This document shows positions 15,407-23,151 of a stretch of 28,686 nucleotides of DNA, in pieces; position 1 is the first letter of the stretch; each line of letters opens with the position of its first letter. Position numbers and translations under genes: made by a program. The notes under the pieces were generated by a model that did no database searches, had not been told where the DNA came from, and worked only from the letters and a program-made list of their open reading frames with translations. Source of the DNA: GWA2-46-10 sp964361435 (GTDB lineage: Bacteria > Patescibacteriota > Minisyncoccia > UBA6257 > Colwellbacteraceae). The stretch is from assembly GCA_964361435.1 (NCBI GenBank), contig CAYIAN010000003.1, positions 1 through 28,686 on the forward strand. Reading direction: 5' to 3'.

Positions 15407-15458
15407 GTGTCAATTACGGTGACTATCTTTACTCTTGGGAAAATCTTAGACCCTTGGG

Positions 15459-16211
15459 CTATTTGATTTCGTAGGTTATATCTACAGTTACGCTTACTTT
15501 CTGTGATCCTGGTTCAATCTGAGGGGAAGTATACATTGCACTTTCCGTCGACATTTCACCACCTCCTTTGGCGTAGTAGTAAGGATCTGGATTTACCGTA
15601 TAGATACTGGTTATCTTCCCGATTCTAAATCCTCCAGCGCCGGCGATAGCTTTTGCTTTTTCTTGGGCGTTTGCGATGGCGGCAATGCGTGCTTCATTTT
15701 CCACTTTGTCGAGGTCATCTACTTCGAAGTTTATACCGGATACGGTATTAGCTCCGTTTTCTACAACGCCCGAGAGAAGTATGCCAACAGCTTCCAGATT
15801 ACGGACGGTAACTGAAACTGAGTGTTCCACCCTGTATCCTGAGATTTTGGCTGGGGGGCAGATTCCATAGGGGTTGCATTCGTAATATTGGTAAGTGGGG
15901 TAAACATTATATGATTCGGATTTAATATCCTCTTCATCAACATTATTGTCTTTGAGAAAGGCGATTACCGCATTTGACTTATCGGTGTTTTCCTTCTGCA
16001 GTTTCTCCAAATCAGTTCCACCCTCAGTAAGGACACTAAAAGAAAATCGTCCTACATCTGGTATGGCTACAACCTCGCCTTTTCCAGATACACTAAAAGT
16101 ACGCCCAGGATACGGCGGATACGACGTGGTGAATTTGACTCCGACATAGGCAACCGAGAGCGTGCCTAAAATGAGGGCAATCCCCAAGCAATCTTTGATT
16201 TTTTCATTCAT
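15459..16211 (-). CDS. SIMPL-domain (DUF541, YggE-like) exported protein
   Basis: The 250 residues begin with an uncleaved or cleavable signal helix (IALILGTLSVAYVGVKF), which places the rest outside the membrane. The SIMPL domain (PF04402) follows: RTFSVSGKGEVVAIPDVGRFSFSV split by family positions, then ITEGG-like LTEGGTDLEKLQ, DIKSESYNVYPTYQY, GYRVEHSVSVTVR, NTVSGINFEVDDLD and ARIAAIANAQEKAKAIA. The end, VSVTVDITYEI, is canonical. Family members are envelope proteins linked to oxidative stress; no enzyme activity is known. The true start is ATG 16211, six bases after a TATAAT. A longer reading frame back to 16340 runs through the divergent promoter and is not coding. Confidence 0.88.
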   Translation of the reverse strand: MNEKIKDCLGIALILGTLSVAYVGVKFTTSYPPYPGRTFSVSGKGEVVAIPDVGRFSFSVLTEGGTDLEKLQKENTDKSNAVIAFLKDNNVDEEDIKSESYNVYPTYQYYECNPYGICPPAKISGYRVEHSVSVTVRNLEAVGILLSGVVENGANTVSGINFEVDDLDKVENEARIAAIANAQEKAKAIAGAGGFRIGKITSIYTVNPDPYYYAKGGGEMSTESAMYTSPQIEPGSQKVSVTVDITYEIK

Positions 16212-16217
16212 AACTGT

Positions 16218-16223
16218 ATTATA
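16218..16223 (-). promoter_or_regulatory. -10 box of the SIMPL-domain gene (leaderless)
   Basis: TATAAT on the minus strand, six bases before the ATG at 16211. It is back to back with the hpf promoter, so the two genes share a 60-base divergent control region. Confidence 0.5.
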
Positions 16224-16233
16224 CAACGTCTCT

Positions 16234-16262
16234 TTGAATCCAAGGTTGCAGATAGTTATAAT
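16234..16262 (+). promoter_or_regulatory. hpf-secA promoter
   Basis: The -35 TTGAAT (16234-16239), exactly 17 bases of spacer and the -10 TATAAT (16257-16262) form one of the best promoters in the window. The ATG of hpf is nine bases beyond the -10, so the leader is only about three bases. Confidence 0.7.
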
Positions 16263-16271
16263 GGGGATGAA

Positions 16272-16586
16272 ATGCAGATAAATATCACAGCTAGTGAACT
16301 GGATCTTACGGAACCCCTGAAGAAGTACATAGATACGCACATCGGTTCACTAAGCAAGTATTTAAAACGTTTTGATGGGGGTTTGGTGAGGGCAGAAGTG
16401 GAAGTGGCTCGCACCACGCAGCACCATCGACACGGAGATGTTTATTATGCAGAAGTTAACTTGACCCTTCCAGGGAAACTTTTGAGAGCCACCCAAGAAG
16501 GAGGAGATGTAAGAGAGTGTATAGATAAAGTAAGAGACATACTCCAGAGAGAGATCGAAAAGTATAAAGATCAACTGGAGAGATAA
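16272..16586 (+). CDS. hpf: Short ribosome hibernation promoting factor (HPF/RaiA)
   Basis: Binds the 30S decoding region and stores idle ribosomes. The 104 residues match the S30AE domain only: QINITASELDLTEPLKKYID, VRAEVEVARTTQHHRHGD, YYAEVNLTLPGKLLRATQEG and the helix VRECIDKVRDILQREIEKY. The long-form C-terminal dimerisation domain is absent, so it is of the short type. It sits 4 bases before secA behind a strong promoter. The hpf-secA pairing also occurs in Bacillus, which supports the call. Confidence 0.95.
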   Translation: MQINITASELDLTEPLKKYIDTHIGSLSKYLKRFDGGLVRAEVEVARTTQHHRHGDVYYAEVNLTLPGKLLRATQEGGDVRECIDKVRDILQREIEKYKDQLER

Positions 16587-16590
16587 GTGA

Positions 16591-19110
16591 ATGAAATTAG
16601 TTAGAAATCTAGGCAGACAGATTTTTGGAGCTCGTTTGCCTAAACAACCTAAAGAGATTACAGAAATCAGCGTCCTGGAGGGGGAAATTTCTGCTTTGAG
16701 CGATGATGCCCTGAAAGCGGAGAGCCTTAAGCTTCAAGCAAAGGCCAAGGAAGGAGAATCTTTGGATAATCTTCTAATTAGAGCCTTTGCTTTAGTTAGA
16801 GAATCTGCTAAGAGAAAACTGGGTCAAAGACACTACGACGTACAACTTTGGGGAGGGTTAGTGATGCACCAGCGAGGTATTGCCGAAATGATGACCGGTG
16901 AGGGAAAAACGCTTGCGGCAACTGCCCCGGTTTATTTGAATGCCTTGAACGGTAAGGGGGTGCATATAGTGACGGTGAACGACTATCTGGCAAAGCGGGA
17001 TACGGCTTGGATGGGTCAAATCTATTATGCTCTGGGGCTTTCGATTGCGTGTTTAGTGCACGACACCGCCTACATGTATGATCCGGATTGGAAACTGACA
17101 GACGAAGAAAGAGCTTTGGCGGACAAGGAAAGAGACGAAAGGGGGAGTTTCGAAGTCAAAGAGGAGTTTCTTCGTCCCATATCAAGACGTGAAGCCTATG
17201 AAGCGGATGTGGTTTACGGTACTAATCACGAATTCGGTTTTGACTATTTGCGGGATAACTTGAGGCATTTGATGGCGGAACAGGTTCAAAGGCCGCTCAA
17301 TTTTGCCATCATCGACGAGGTGGACTCCATTTTGATTGATGAAGCCCGCACGCCTTTAATTATTTCTTTTCCGGATAGCGGTTCTTCCGACTATTACAGA
17401 ATTTTTGCCGAGGCGGTTAAAAGATTAAAGCCAGAAGAAGACTATGTCGTGGATGAAAAGTTGAGATCAGTTGAGATTACCGAGCCGGGCATAGATAAGA
17501 TTGAGGGCATAACGAACATCAAAGATTTATACGCTTCTTCCAATTTACGCCTTGCTCATTATCTGGAGGCAAGCCTCAAGGCGAGAGCACTTTATGAACG
17601 CGATAAGGAATATGTGGTTAAAAATGGCGAGGTTATTATAGTTGATCAATTTACCGGCCGTTTGATGCCTGGGCGCAGATACAGTGGGGGAATTCACCAA
17701 GCCATTGAGGCCAAAGAGGGGGTGCACGTACAGGATGAATCGCGTACTTTTGCTCAAATTACTATTCAAAACTACTTCCGTTTGTATCAGAAACTGGCGG
17801 GTATGACGGGTACTGCCCAGACTTCGGCCGAGGAATTCCACAAGGTATATGGGTTAGAAGTGGCGACTATTCCCACGCACAACCCGTTAGTGAGGGAAGA
17901 TAAGGGCGATCTTATATACAAAAACCTTGACGCCAAATACAAGGCCATTATCGAAGATGTTAAAGAACGTCACGAAAAGGGACAGCCCATATTGATTGGT
18001 ACAGTATCTATTGAAAAAAATGAAGTACTTTCAGAGCTTTTGGGCAAAGCAAACATTCCGCACGAAATTTTGAACGCCAAGAACCATGAACGTGAGGGCG
18101 CCATCATTGCCCAAGCTGGCAAGGCGGGGGGCGTAACGGTTGCGACTAACATGGCGGGCAGGGGAGTAGATATTGTTTTGGGGGGCGCGCCTCTCAACGG
18201 GGATAATTATGAAAAAGTTAAAGCCTCGGGAGGCTTGCATGTTATAGGTACGGAAAGGCACGAGGCGAGGAGGATAGACAACCAATTACGAGGGCGTGCT
18301 GGCAGGCAAGGAGATCCGGGTTCGTCCCAATTCTTTTTGTCTTTGGAAGACGACCTCATGAGGATCTTTGGGGGAGAGCGCATCCAAGGCATTATGGAAC
18401 GCTTTGATCTTCCTGAAGATCATCCTATTCAAAACAAGATGGTATCTGGTGCTCTTGTGCAGGCCCAGAGCAAAGTGGAAGGTTTCAACTTTGATTCACG
18501 CAAGCACCTGCTTGAATACGACGATATTATCAATAAACAAAGACTCACTTTTTACGACAAACGCCAGAAGATTTTAGGTGCGCTCAGTACGGAAGACGGG
18601 GCATATATCAGACAGTTTGTGGAAGAGAATTTCAACAAGCAACTTGAGGGATTAAAGAGCGCTGATTTGCCAGAAGACAGAAAAAGGGGAGTTCTGAAGG
18701 AAATAGGGGCTCCGATTGAGGACATGGAGAAAGTTGGGGAACTCGCCAAGATTCACATAGAGCAGTTTAAGGAAATTAATATTTTAGGGATGCAGATTGT
18801 GGGTATAATGGATTTACTGTGGATGAATCACCTGGAGAATATCGAGGCGTTGAGGGAGTCGGTGCGCATCCGCGCGTATGGACAAAGAGATCCTCTTATT
18901 GAATACCGCAGGGAAAGCAAAATGCTTTTTGACGATCTAGAGAAAAATCTAGAAGGTTGGATTTTTGCGCACTTATTCAAACTAAGAGCCGAAAAGACCG
19001 AGGAGGGGCGGCCTATGATTACGTTAAATGTTGCTAATGATAAAGTGGGGAGAAACGACCCCTGCCCGTGCGGAAGCGGGAAGAAGTATAAGAAGTGTCA
19101 TGGAAAATAA
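16591..19110 (+). CDS. secA: Preprotein translocase ATPase SecA
   Basis: Motor that drives unfolded proteins through SecYEG. The 839 residues are complete. Walker A is MTGEGKT (about 101-107), then VTVNDYLAKRD, YGTNHEFGFDYLRDN, Walker B AIIDEVDSILIDEARTPLII, the preprotein-binding region, VDQFTGRLMPGRRYSGG, MTGTAQTSAEEF, GRGVDIVLGG, and motif VI GRAGRQGDPGSSQFF. The helical scaffold and wing region is present. The C-terminus is a zinc-binding SEC-C tail NDPCPCGSGKKYKKCHG. The linker before that tail is short. It is co-transcribed with hpf and is the only translocation ATPase here. Confidence 0.98.
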   Translation: MKLVRNLGRQIFGARLPKQPKEITEISVLEGEISALSDDALKAESLKLQAKAKEGESLDNLLIRAFALVRESAKRKLGQRHYDVQLWGGLVMHQRGIAEMMTGEGKTLAATAPVYLNALNGKGVHIVTVNDYLAKRDTAWMGQIYYALGLSIACLVHDTAYMYDPDWKLTDEERALADKERDERGSFEVKEEFLRPISRREAYEADVVYGTNHEFGFDYLRDNLRHLMAEQVQRPLNFAIIDEVDSILIDEARTPLIISFPDSGSSDYYRIFAEAVKRLKPEEDYVVDEKLRSVEITEPGIDKIEGITNIKDLYASSNLRLAHYLEASLKARALYERDKEYVVKNGEVIIVDQFTGRLMPGRRYSGGIHQAIEAKEGVHVQDESRTFAQITIQNYFRLYQKLAGMTGTAQTSAEEFHKVYGLEVATIPTHNPLVREDKGDLIYKNLDAKYKAIIEDVKERHEKGQPILIGTVSIEKNEVLSELLGKANIPHEILNAKNHEREGAIIAQAGKAGGVTVATNMAGRGVDIVLGGAPLNGDNYEKVKASGGLHVIGTERHEARRIDNQLRGRAGRQGDPGSSQFFLSLEDDLMRIFGGERIQGIMERFDLPEDHPIQNKMVSGALVQAQSKVEGFNFDSRKHLLEYDDIINKQRLTFYDKRQKILGALSTEDGAYIRQFVEENFNKQLEGLKSADLPEDRKRGVLKEIGAPIEDMEKVGELAKIHIEQFKEINILGMQIVGIMDLLWMNHLENIEALRESVRIRAYGQRDPLIEYRRESKMLFDDLEKNLEGWIFAHLFKLRAEKTEEGRPMITLNVANDKVGRNDPCPCGSGKKYKKCHGK

Positions 19111-19122
19111 AATATTCAAGTT

Positions 19123-19449
19123 ATGAACCAATCCAAAAAAGTAAAAATAGTAGTGTTTGTTCCGGAGTCTCACGCAGATGTGCTACGCGAGGCTATCGGC
19201 AAGGCCGGCGCAGGTAGGGTCGGTAATTACGACTATTGTAGCTTTTCTCTAAAGGGCTTCGGACGATTTAGGCCGAAAGAAGGTGCTCATCCTGCAATAG
19301 GGAAGATAGGTAAATTTGAAATAGTCCCGGAAGAACGGGTAGAGATTGTATGCGATAGGGACATCTTAAGTAGTGTCATTGATGCCATTAACAAAGTGCA
19401 TCCATACGAAGAAACTGCGTTGGATGTATATCCACTGGAAGAAATTTAG
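19123..19449 (+). CDS. Small NIF3/YqfO-like (CutA-like fold) protein
   Basis: The 108 residues resemble the stand-alone version of the insert domain of NIF3/YqfO (DUF34) proteins. The start is VKIVVFVPESHADVLREAI, then GAGRVGNYDYCSFSLKGFG, GRFRPKEGAHPAIG, a strand with ERVEIVC, and the ending VHPYEETALDVYPL. The GxGxxGxYxxC and HPYEExA motifs are diagnostic. The fold is PII/CutA-like; function is unknown, with metal binding often suggested. It follows secA by 12 bases, so it may be the last gene of that operon. Its end overlaps the tail of the convergent glycosyltransferase by 4 bases. Confidence 0.8.
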   Translation: MNQSKKVKIVVFVPESHADVLREAIGKAGAGRVGNYDYCSFSLKGFGRFRPKEGAHPAIGKIGKFEIVPEERVEIVCDRDILSSVIDAINKVHPYEETALDVYPLEEI

Positions 19450-20543
19450 TTTTCTCTGAGCGCGTTTTCTACTATCCCCATAAATTTCTTTCTAAAATTA
19501 TCAGCGGAGTAACCCTTTGCGGTATCAGAAACCGTACGTGGATCAAGCTGTATTGTCTCAAATTCCTTAACAGCATCAATTAACCCTTCTTTAGTTTGAT
19601 TATCAAAAAGCAAACCGTTTACTTTATTCTGTACTATCTCCGCTGTTCCTCCACGGTTGTATCCAATCACTGGTGTGCCGCAGGCGATGGATTCCACTGT
19701 TGATAAACCAAAATCTTCTAATTGGGGAACAACGGTAGCTTTGGCTCCTCGGATGATGTCCCGTAGATCTTGATCGGTACGCATGAAAGGGAGGATCTCT
19801 ATATTTGAAACACCCTTGGCCTCTCTCCTGAGAGTTGCTTCATCTGGTCCATTGCCCACGATTTTTAGTGGTAGCCCCAGTTCCTTAAAGGCGCGCACTA
19901 TCATGGGAAATTTTTTGTAATGGATGATTCTTCCGAAAGCGAGAAAATAGTTCTGCTTTTTGACCTCGGGGTCAAAGTTAAATATGTGGTCCTCAATGGG
20001 AGGGTTGATGACGGTAGATTCTCTGCCGTAGAATTTTTTGATTTTCGAGGCGATATGTTTTGAATTGGCGAGCATATAGTCGGGTCTTTGGGAGAAACGT
20101 TTGTCTTGCCAGCGGACATACTGGATTGCCGGCATGCCGGCGGTAATCATGAATTTAGGGAACATATCCCCCAAATAGGTGTGGGGTTCCCAGGCGTAGC
20201 GCAGGGGAGCGTGATTGTATGCAATATGCACCCCGCTTTTGTATCTCACTCCCTTAACGAATCCCATAGTGTTAGTGATTATCAAATCATATTGATCTTT
20301 CAGATTAAGGGTCTGGGCGGCGTGTCCCAGGAGGGGAATGAAAAGACGATGATAGCGGCGAACCAAAGGGTTATTTAAAATGCTCGTTTCTATCCGGCGT
20401 CCATTAAGGTATCCCCCTAAGGTTTTGGGTTCGTAAAGAAGAGTGTATATAGGGGCTTCTGGGAAAAGTTTCATTAATTGAAACAAAACCCTTTCTTGGC
20501 CCCCGAATTGGTCTAGATAATCATGGACTAACGCTACCCGCAT
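19446..20543 (-). CDS. Family 4 glycosyltransferase (GT-B)
   Basis: The 365 residues are a retaining GT4 enzyme. The acceptor domain starts VALVHDYLDQFGGQERVL, with HAPLRYAWEP. The donor domain has FLAFGRIIHYKKFPMIVRAF, KIVGNGPDE, and the catalytic EX7E as EDFGLSTVE, followed by ACGTPVIGYNRGGTAE. The N-terminal HDYL...GG.E and the YAWEP motif are like WbaZ/mannosyl-type O-antigen transferases; the sugar cannot be fixed. It is cytoplasmic or peripheral at the inner membrane. It is divergent from the sugar-phosphate transferase with only 24 bases between starts, so both share a control region and probably one glycan pathway. Confidence 0.9.
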   Translation of the reverse strand: MRVALVHDYLDQFGGQERVLFQLMKLFPEAPIYTLLYEPKTLGGYLNGRRIETSILNNPLVRRYHRLFIPLLGHAAQTLNLKDQYDLIITNTMGFVKGVRYKSGVHIAYNHAPLRYAWEPHTYLGDMFPKFMITAGMPAIQYVRWQDKRFSQRPDYMLANSKHIASKIKKFYGRESTVINPPIEDHIFNFDPEVKKQNYFLAFGRIIHYKKFPMIVRAFKELGLPLKIVGNGPDEATLRREAKGVSNIEILPFMRTDQDLRDIIRGAKATVVPQLEDFGLSTVESIACGTPVIGYNRGGTAEIVQNKVNGLLFDNQTKEGLIDAVKEFETIQLDPRTVSDTAKGYSADNFRKKFMGIVENALREN

Positions 20544-20549
20544 TGGTGA

Positions 20550-20555
20550 TATAAT
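20550..20555 (+). promoter_or_regulatory. -10 box in the GT4/sugar-transferase divergent gap
   Basis: TATAAT sits 12 bases before the ATG at 20568. The same AT core (GATTATATC on the minus strand) lies just before the ATG of the divergent GT4 gene at 20543, so the 24-base gap may serve both directions. Confidence 0.4.
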
Positions 20556-20567
20556 CTTAACACTTGA

Positions 20568-21170
20568 ATGAAATACCCTTTGTGGAAGAGGATTTTTGAT
20601 TTGGTAGTAGCCCTTAAGGGTTTGATTCTTATATCTCCATTGGTGCCACTTATAGTGCTCGCCATAAAAATGGAAAGCGAGGGGCCTGTCATAGTAAAAC
20701 TCGAGAGAGTAAGCGAGGGAAAGAGAATTAAAGTTTATAAATTTCGCTCTATGGTCAAAGATGCGCAGGATTTGAAAAAAAACCTAGCATCTCTTAACGA
20801 AAGAAAAGATGGGCCTCTTTTCAAGATAAAAAATGATCCAAGGTTGACCAGGGTAGGAAAGTTTTTGAGAAAGTTCCGTTTGGACGAATTCCCCCAGCTT
20901 ATCAATGTATTGAAGGGAGAGTTAGCTATAGTGGGCCCGAGGCCCAGAGAACCGCAAGAAGCGAAGGCATATCCGAGGAGATATAAAAAAATACTTGAGG
21001 TACGTCAGGGAGTCACCGGTTTGTCTCAAGTGAATGGAGCGTCCAGCTTGCCTTTTGCGCAAGAGATAGAACTCGACAAATCTTATACAGAAAATATTAC
21101 TTTCGGAGGCGATTTGAAGATTTTATTGAAAACGATAACAATTTTATTCTTCGATCCCACGGCAGTATGA
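20568..21170 (+). CDS. Polyprenyl-phosphate sugar-phosphate transferase
   Basis: Starts a surface glycan by moving a sugar-1-phosphate from an NDP-sugar to the lipid carrier. The 200 residues are the minimal catalytic form (PF02397, PglC/WcaJ C-terminal type). One N-terminal membrane-entering helix (LVVALKGLILISPLVPLIVLAI) is followed by VYKFRSMVKDAQ, NDPRLTRVGKFLRKFRLDE, FPQLINVLKGE, AIVGPRPREP (with the catalytic DE region just before) and the V(R)QGVTGLSQVNG motif. The extra N-terminal domain of WcaJ/WbaP is missing. It precedes the DUF4012 gene by 7 bases. Confidence 0.93.
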   Translation: MKYPLWKRIFDLVVALKGLILISPLVPLIVLAIKMESEGPVIVKLERVSEGKRIKVYKFRSMVKDAQDLKKNLASLNERKDGPLFKIKNDPRLTRVGKFLRKFRLDEFPQLINVLKGELAIVGPRPREPQEAKAYPRRYKKILEVRQGVTGLSQVNGASSLPFAQEIELDKSYTENITFGGDLKILLKTITILFFDPTAV

Positions 21171-21171
21171 T
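21166..21171 (+). promoter_or_regulatory. -10-like box before the DUF4012 gene
   Basis: TATGAT, six bases before the ATG at 21178, is the same geometry as the other leaderless starts here. It lies within the end of the sugar transferase gene, so an internal promoter in the operon is possible. Confidence 0.3.
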
Positions 21172-21177
21172 TATCCG

Positions 21178-23151
21178 ATGAAGCGTTCTTCAAGAAAAAG
21201 CATTAACCCGGTGATGGCTGATGTGCGCCATCCTCAAAAACATGTAAGAAAACAACCTCGCTCGGAGAAGAGAAATAGAAAAAACATTATTTGGGGAAGC
21301 TCTGTCATTGTGGCAACGCTTCTAGTCGCGATTTTTGTGCTTGACTTGGGGGGAGGAGCACACTTGGCATATCAAAAATTCAAAGATTTGGCTTGGAGTA
21401 TACGGAACTTTGACGGAAATGCAGATTATCTTGGTATCCTAGAGAATCTCGAGGGTGAATTAGGGGGATTGGGCAGGAAAGCCAAGCTACTATCAGCCAT
21501 TCCTAAGTTAAAACAAATCCCGGAAATCATTAATGGCCTTCGGGATATAGTCGGCACTATCAAGGATTTAGGTGCAGATCTCGAAGAGATAGGAGAAAAC
21601 GGGCTACGGTTGGTCTTTAATGGCGAGGGGGAACGCTTGATAGAAATATTAGGAGGCATGAAGTCAAAACTGACTCGTTTACGAGAAACGAGCGAGGAGT
21701 TATTGGTTAAAGCGAAGGAGTTTGGAGTAGAAGAAGAAGATCTAGATCTCTTAAATACGGATTTAATGGGAGCAGAGAAGAACATTGAAACCATAGTATC
21801 ATTCTTGAGTTCCGATTCTCCAAGACGACTGGTTTTGCTTTTTGAAAATCCATCAGAGCTTAGACCTAACGGAGGATTTGCTGGTAGCTACGGAGAACTT
21901 GTTTTGGAGAAGGGAAGCGTAAAGAGTTTAGAAGTTAACGATATTTACTATCCAGATAAGTTTTTACCCCTCAAGGTGATACCCCCGTTACAACTTCAAA
22001 CTATTACTCCCAACTGGGGCGCTAGAGATACTGGATGGTTTTTTGATTTTTCAAAGTCGTCCGACAATCTCCTGAAATATCTTGAGGCGTCAAGTATATA
22101 TAGCAAGAAAGATATCAAGTTTGACGGAGTGGTAGCCCTCAACGTGCGCGTTATAGGGGACCTTTTGAGGATTACGGGGCCCATAGAGATACCTGAATAC
22201 GATTTGGTTTTGGATCATAAGAATTTCTTAAGCGAATTGCAAAAAGAGGTTGAGACCAATAAAGTGCCAGGTGAAAACCCCAAGAAAGTATTAAGTTTCG
22301 CTGCGCCAAAACTAATAGAGGCTTTGGGTAATATTGGACCAAATAGCGGCAACATTCTAAATATATTTGTTTCGAGGATGCGCAATAAAGATATTCAGGC
22401 TTTCTTCAGAAATCAGGGTATGCAGTCTTTATCTAGCGATTTACGCTTGGACGGAAGAGTGTATCAAGAAAGAAATGATTTTGTGGGGGACTACTTGGCG
22501 CTTGTGAATACAAACATAGCGGGGGGGAAGACAGACACTTTTGTTAACCAAATGGCTGTTTTGAAAAGCGAGTTAGGCACAGACGGGACAATTAAAAACA
22601 ACCTGACTGTTACCCGCTCTCATAGGGGGGAAAACGAAACTGATCCTTGGTATAACCACATCAATCAAAACTTCTTCAAAATTTTTACGCTACCAGGCTC
22701 TTCTTTGATATATCTTGAGGGGGGAGAATCAAAGGAAATCATCCCAAAAATCAATTATATCCAAAACGGTTATGGGGTGGATCCAGATGTAGCAGAAATT
22801 GAAAATACCTTGACTGTTTTGCACCCATTACCGGGAGGATATGTAGAGCAATATGAAGAAAGTGGGAAAAGGGTGTTCGCTACATGGCTTAATGTATCTC
22901 CAGGAGAGAGTGGGGTGCTAAAAGTTAAATATAACTCGGGTCAAATTGCGATTCGGGACGAGCAACCCTTTATTTTCGTTTTGGACAAACAATCTGGTAG
23001 CGAGATGGACTTCGAATATGTTATTGTTGCACCTACCGGATATTACTGGAAAGAAAATAGTAACGAATTATTTCGTTATAGAACCAATAACTTGCCGGCT
23101 CGATTGGAACTCAAAATCACTCTTCAGAAACAAAAACAGGATGGAGAATAA
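21178..23151 (+). CDS. DUF4012 membrane-anchored extracytoplasmic protein
   Basis: The 657 residues have a very basic cytoplasmic N-terminus (1-38) and one transmembrane helix (about 39-57, WGSSVIVATLLVAIFVLDL). A helical, Leu/Glu-rich coiled-coil-like stretch (70-205) follows, then the DUF4012 core. The core has RRLVLLFENPSELRPNGGFAG, the GSYGEL and DIYYPD strands, FDGVVALNVRVIGDLLRITGP, and a beta-rich C-terminal part (NNLTVTRSHRG, PGGYVEQY). The type II topology puts the core outside the cell. No activity is established for the family. Members commonly sit with polyprenyl-phosphate sugar transferases, as here, so handling or wall attachment of a glycan is a fair inference. Its last 11 bases overlap lepA. 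Confidence 0.88.
   Translation: MKRSSRKSINPVMADVRHPQKHVRKQPRSEKRNRKNIIWGSSVIVATLLVAIFVLDLGGGAHLAYQKFKDLAWSIRNFDGNADYLGILENLEGELGGLGRKAKLLSAIPKLKQIPEIINGLRDIVGTIKDLGADLEEIGENGLRLVFNGEGERLIEILGGMKSKLTRLRETSEELLVKAKEFGVEEEDLDLLNTDLMGAEKNIETIVSFLSSDSPRRLVLLFENPSELRPNGGFAGSYGELVLEKGSVKSLEVNDIYYPDKFLPLKVIPPLQLQTITPNWGARDTGWFFDFSKSSDNLLKYLEASSIYSKKDIKFDGVVALNVRVIGDLLRITGPIEIPEYDLVLDHKNFLSELQKEVETNKVPGENPKKVLSFAAPKLIEALGNIGPNSGNILNIFVSRMRNKDIQAFFRNQGMQSLSSDLRLDGRVYQERNDFVGDYLALVNTNIAGGKTDTFVNQMAVLKSELGTDGTIKNNLTVTRSHRGENETDPWYNHINQNFFKIFTLPGSSLIYLEGGESKEIIPKINYIQNGYGVDPDVAEIENTLTVLHPLPGGYVEQYEESGKRVFATWLNVSPGESGVLKVKYNSGQIAIRDEQPFIFVLDKQSGSEMDFEYVIVAPTGYYWKENSNELFRYRTNNLPARLELKITLQKQKQDGE

Noticed and set aside
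15376..15474. Plus-strand frame of 32 codons upstream of the minus-strand operon, aromatic-rich (YGDYLYSWENL), considered as a peptide substrate for the cassette.
   Set aside because: It has no SD, the only -10-like string abuts the ATG so it could not be transcribed from there, and its end lies in the SIMPL-domain gene. Chance is likely.
16212..16340. N-terminal extension of the SIMPL-domain protein to 293 residues.
   Set aside because: It passes through the divergent hpf promoter and the hpf start; a leaderless TATAAT marks ATG 16211.
20126..20146. Palindrome GCCGGCATGCCGGC.
   Set aside because: It lies inside the GT4 coding frame as Ala-Gly-Met-Pro-Ala and has no sign of regulatory use.
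22946..23140. N-terminal extension of lepA by 65 residues.
   Set aside because: It runs in another frame through the DUF4012 gene, and the LepA family start fits ATG 23141.
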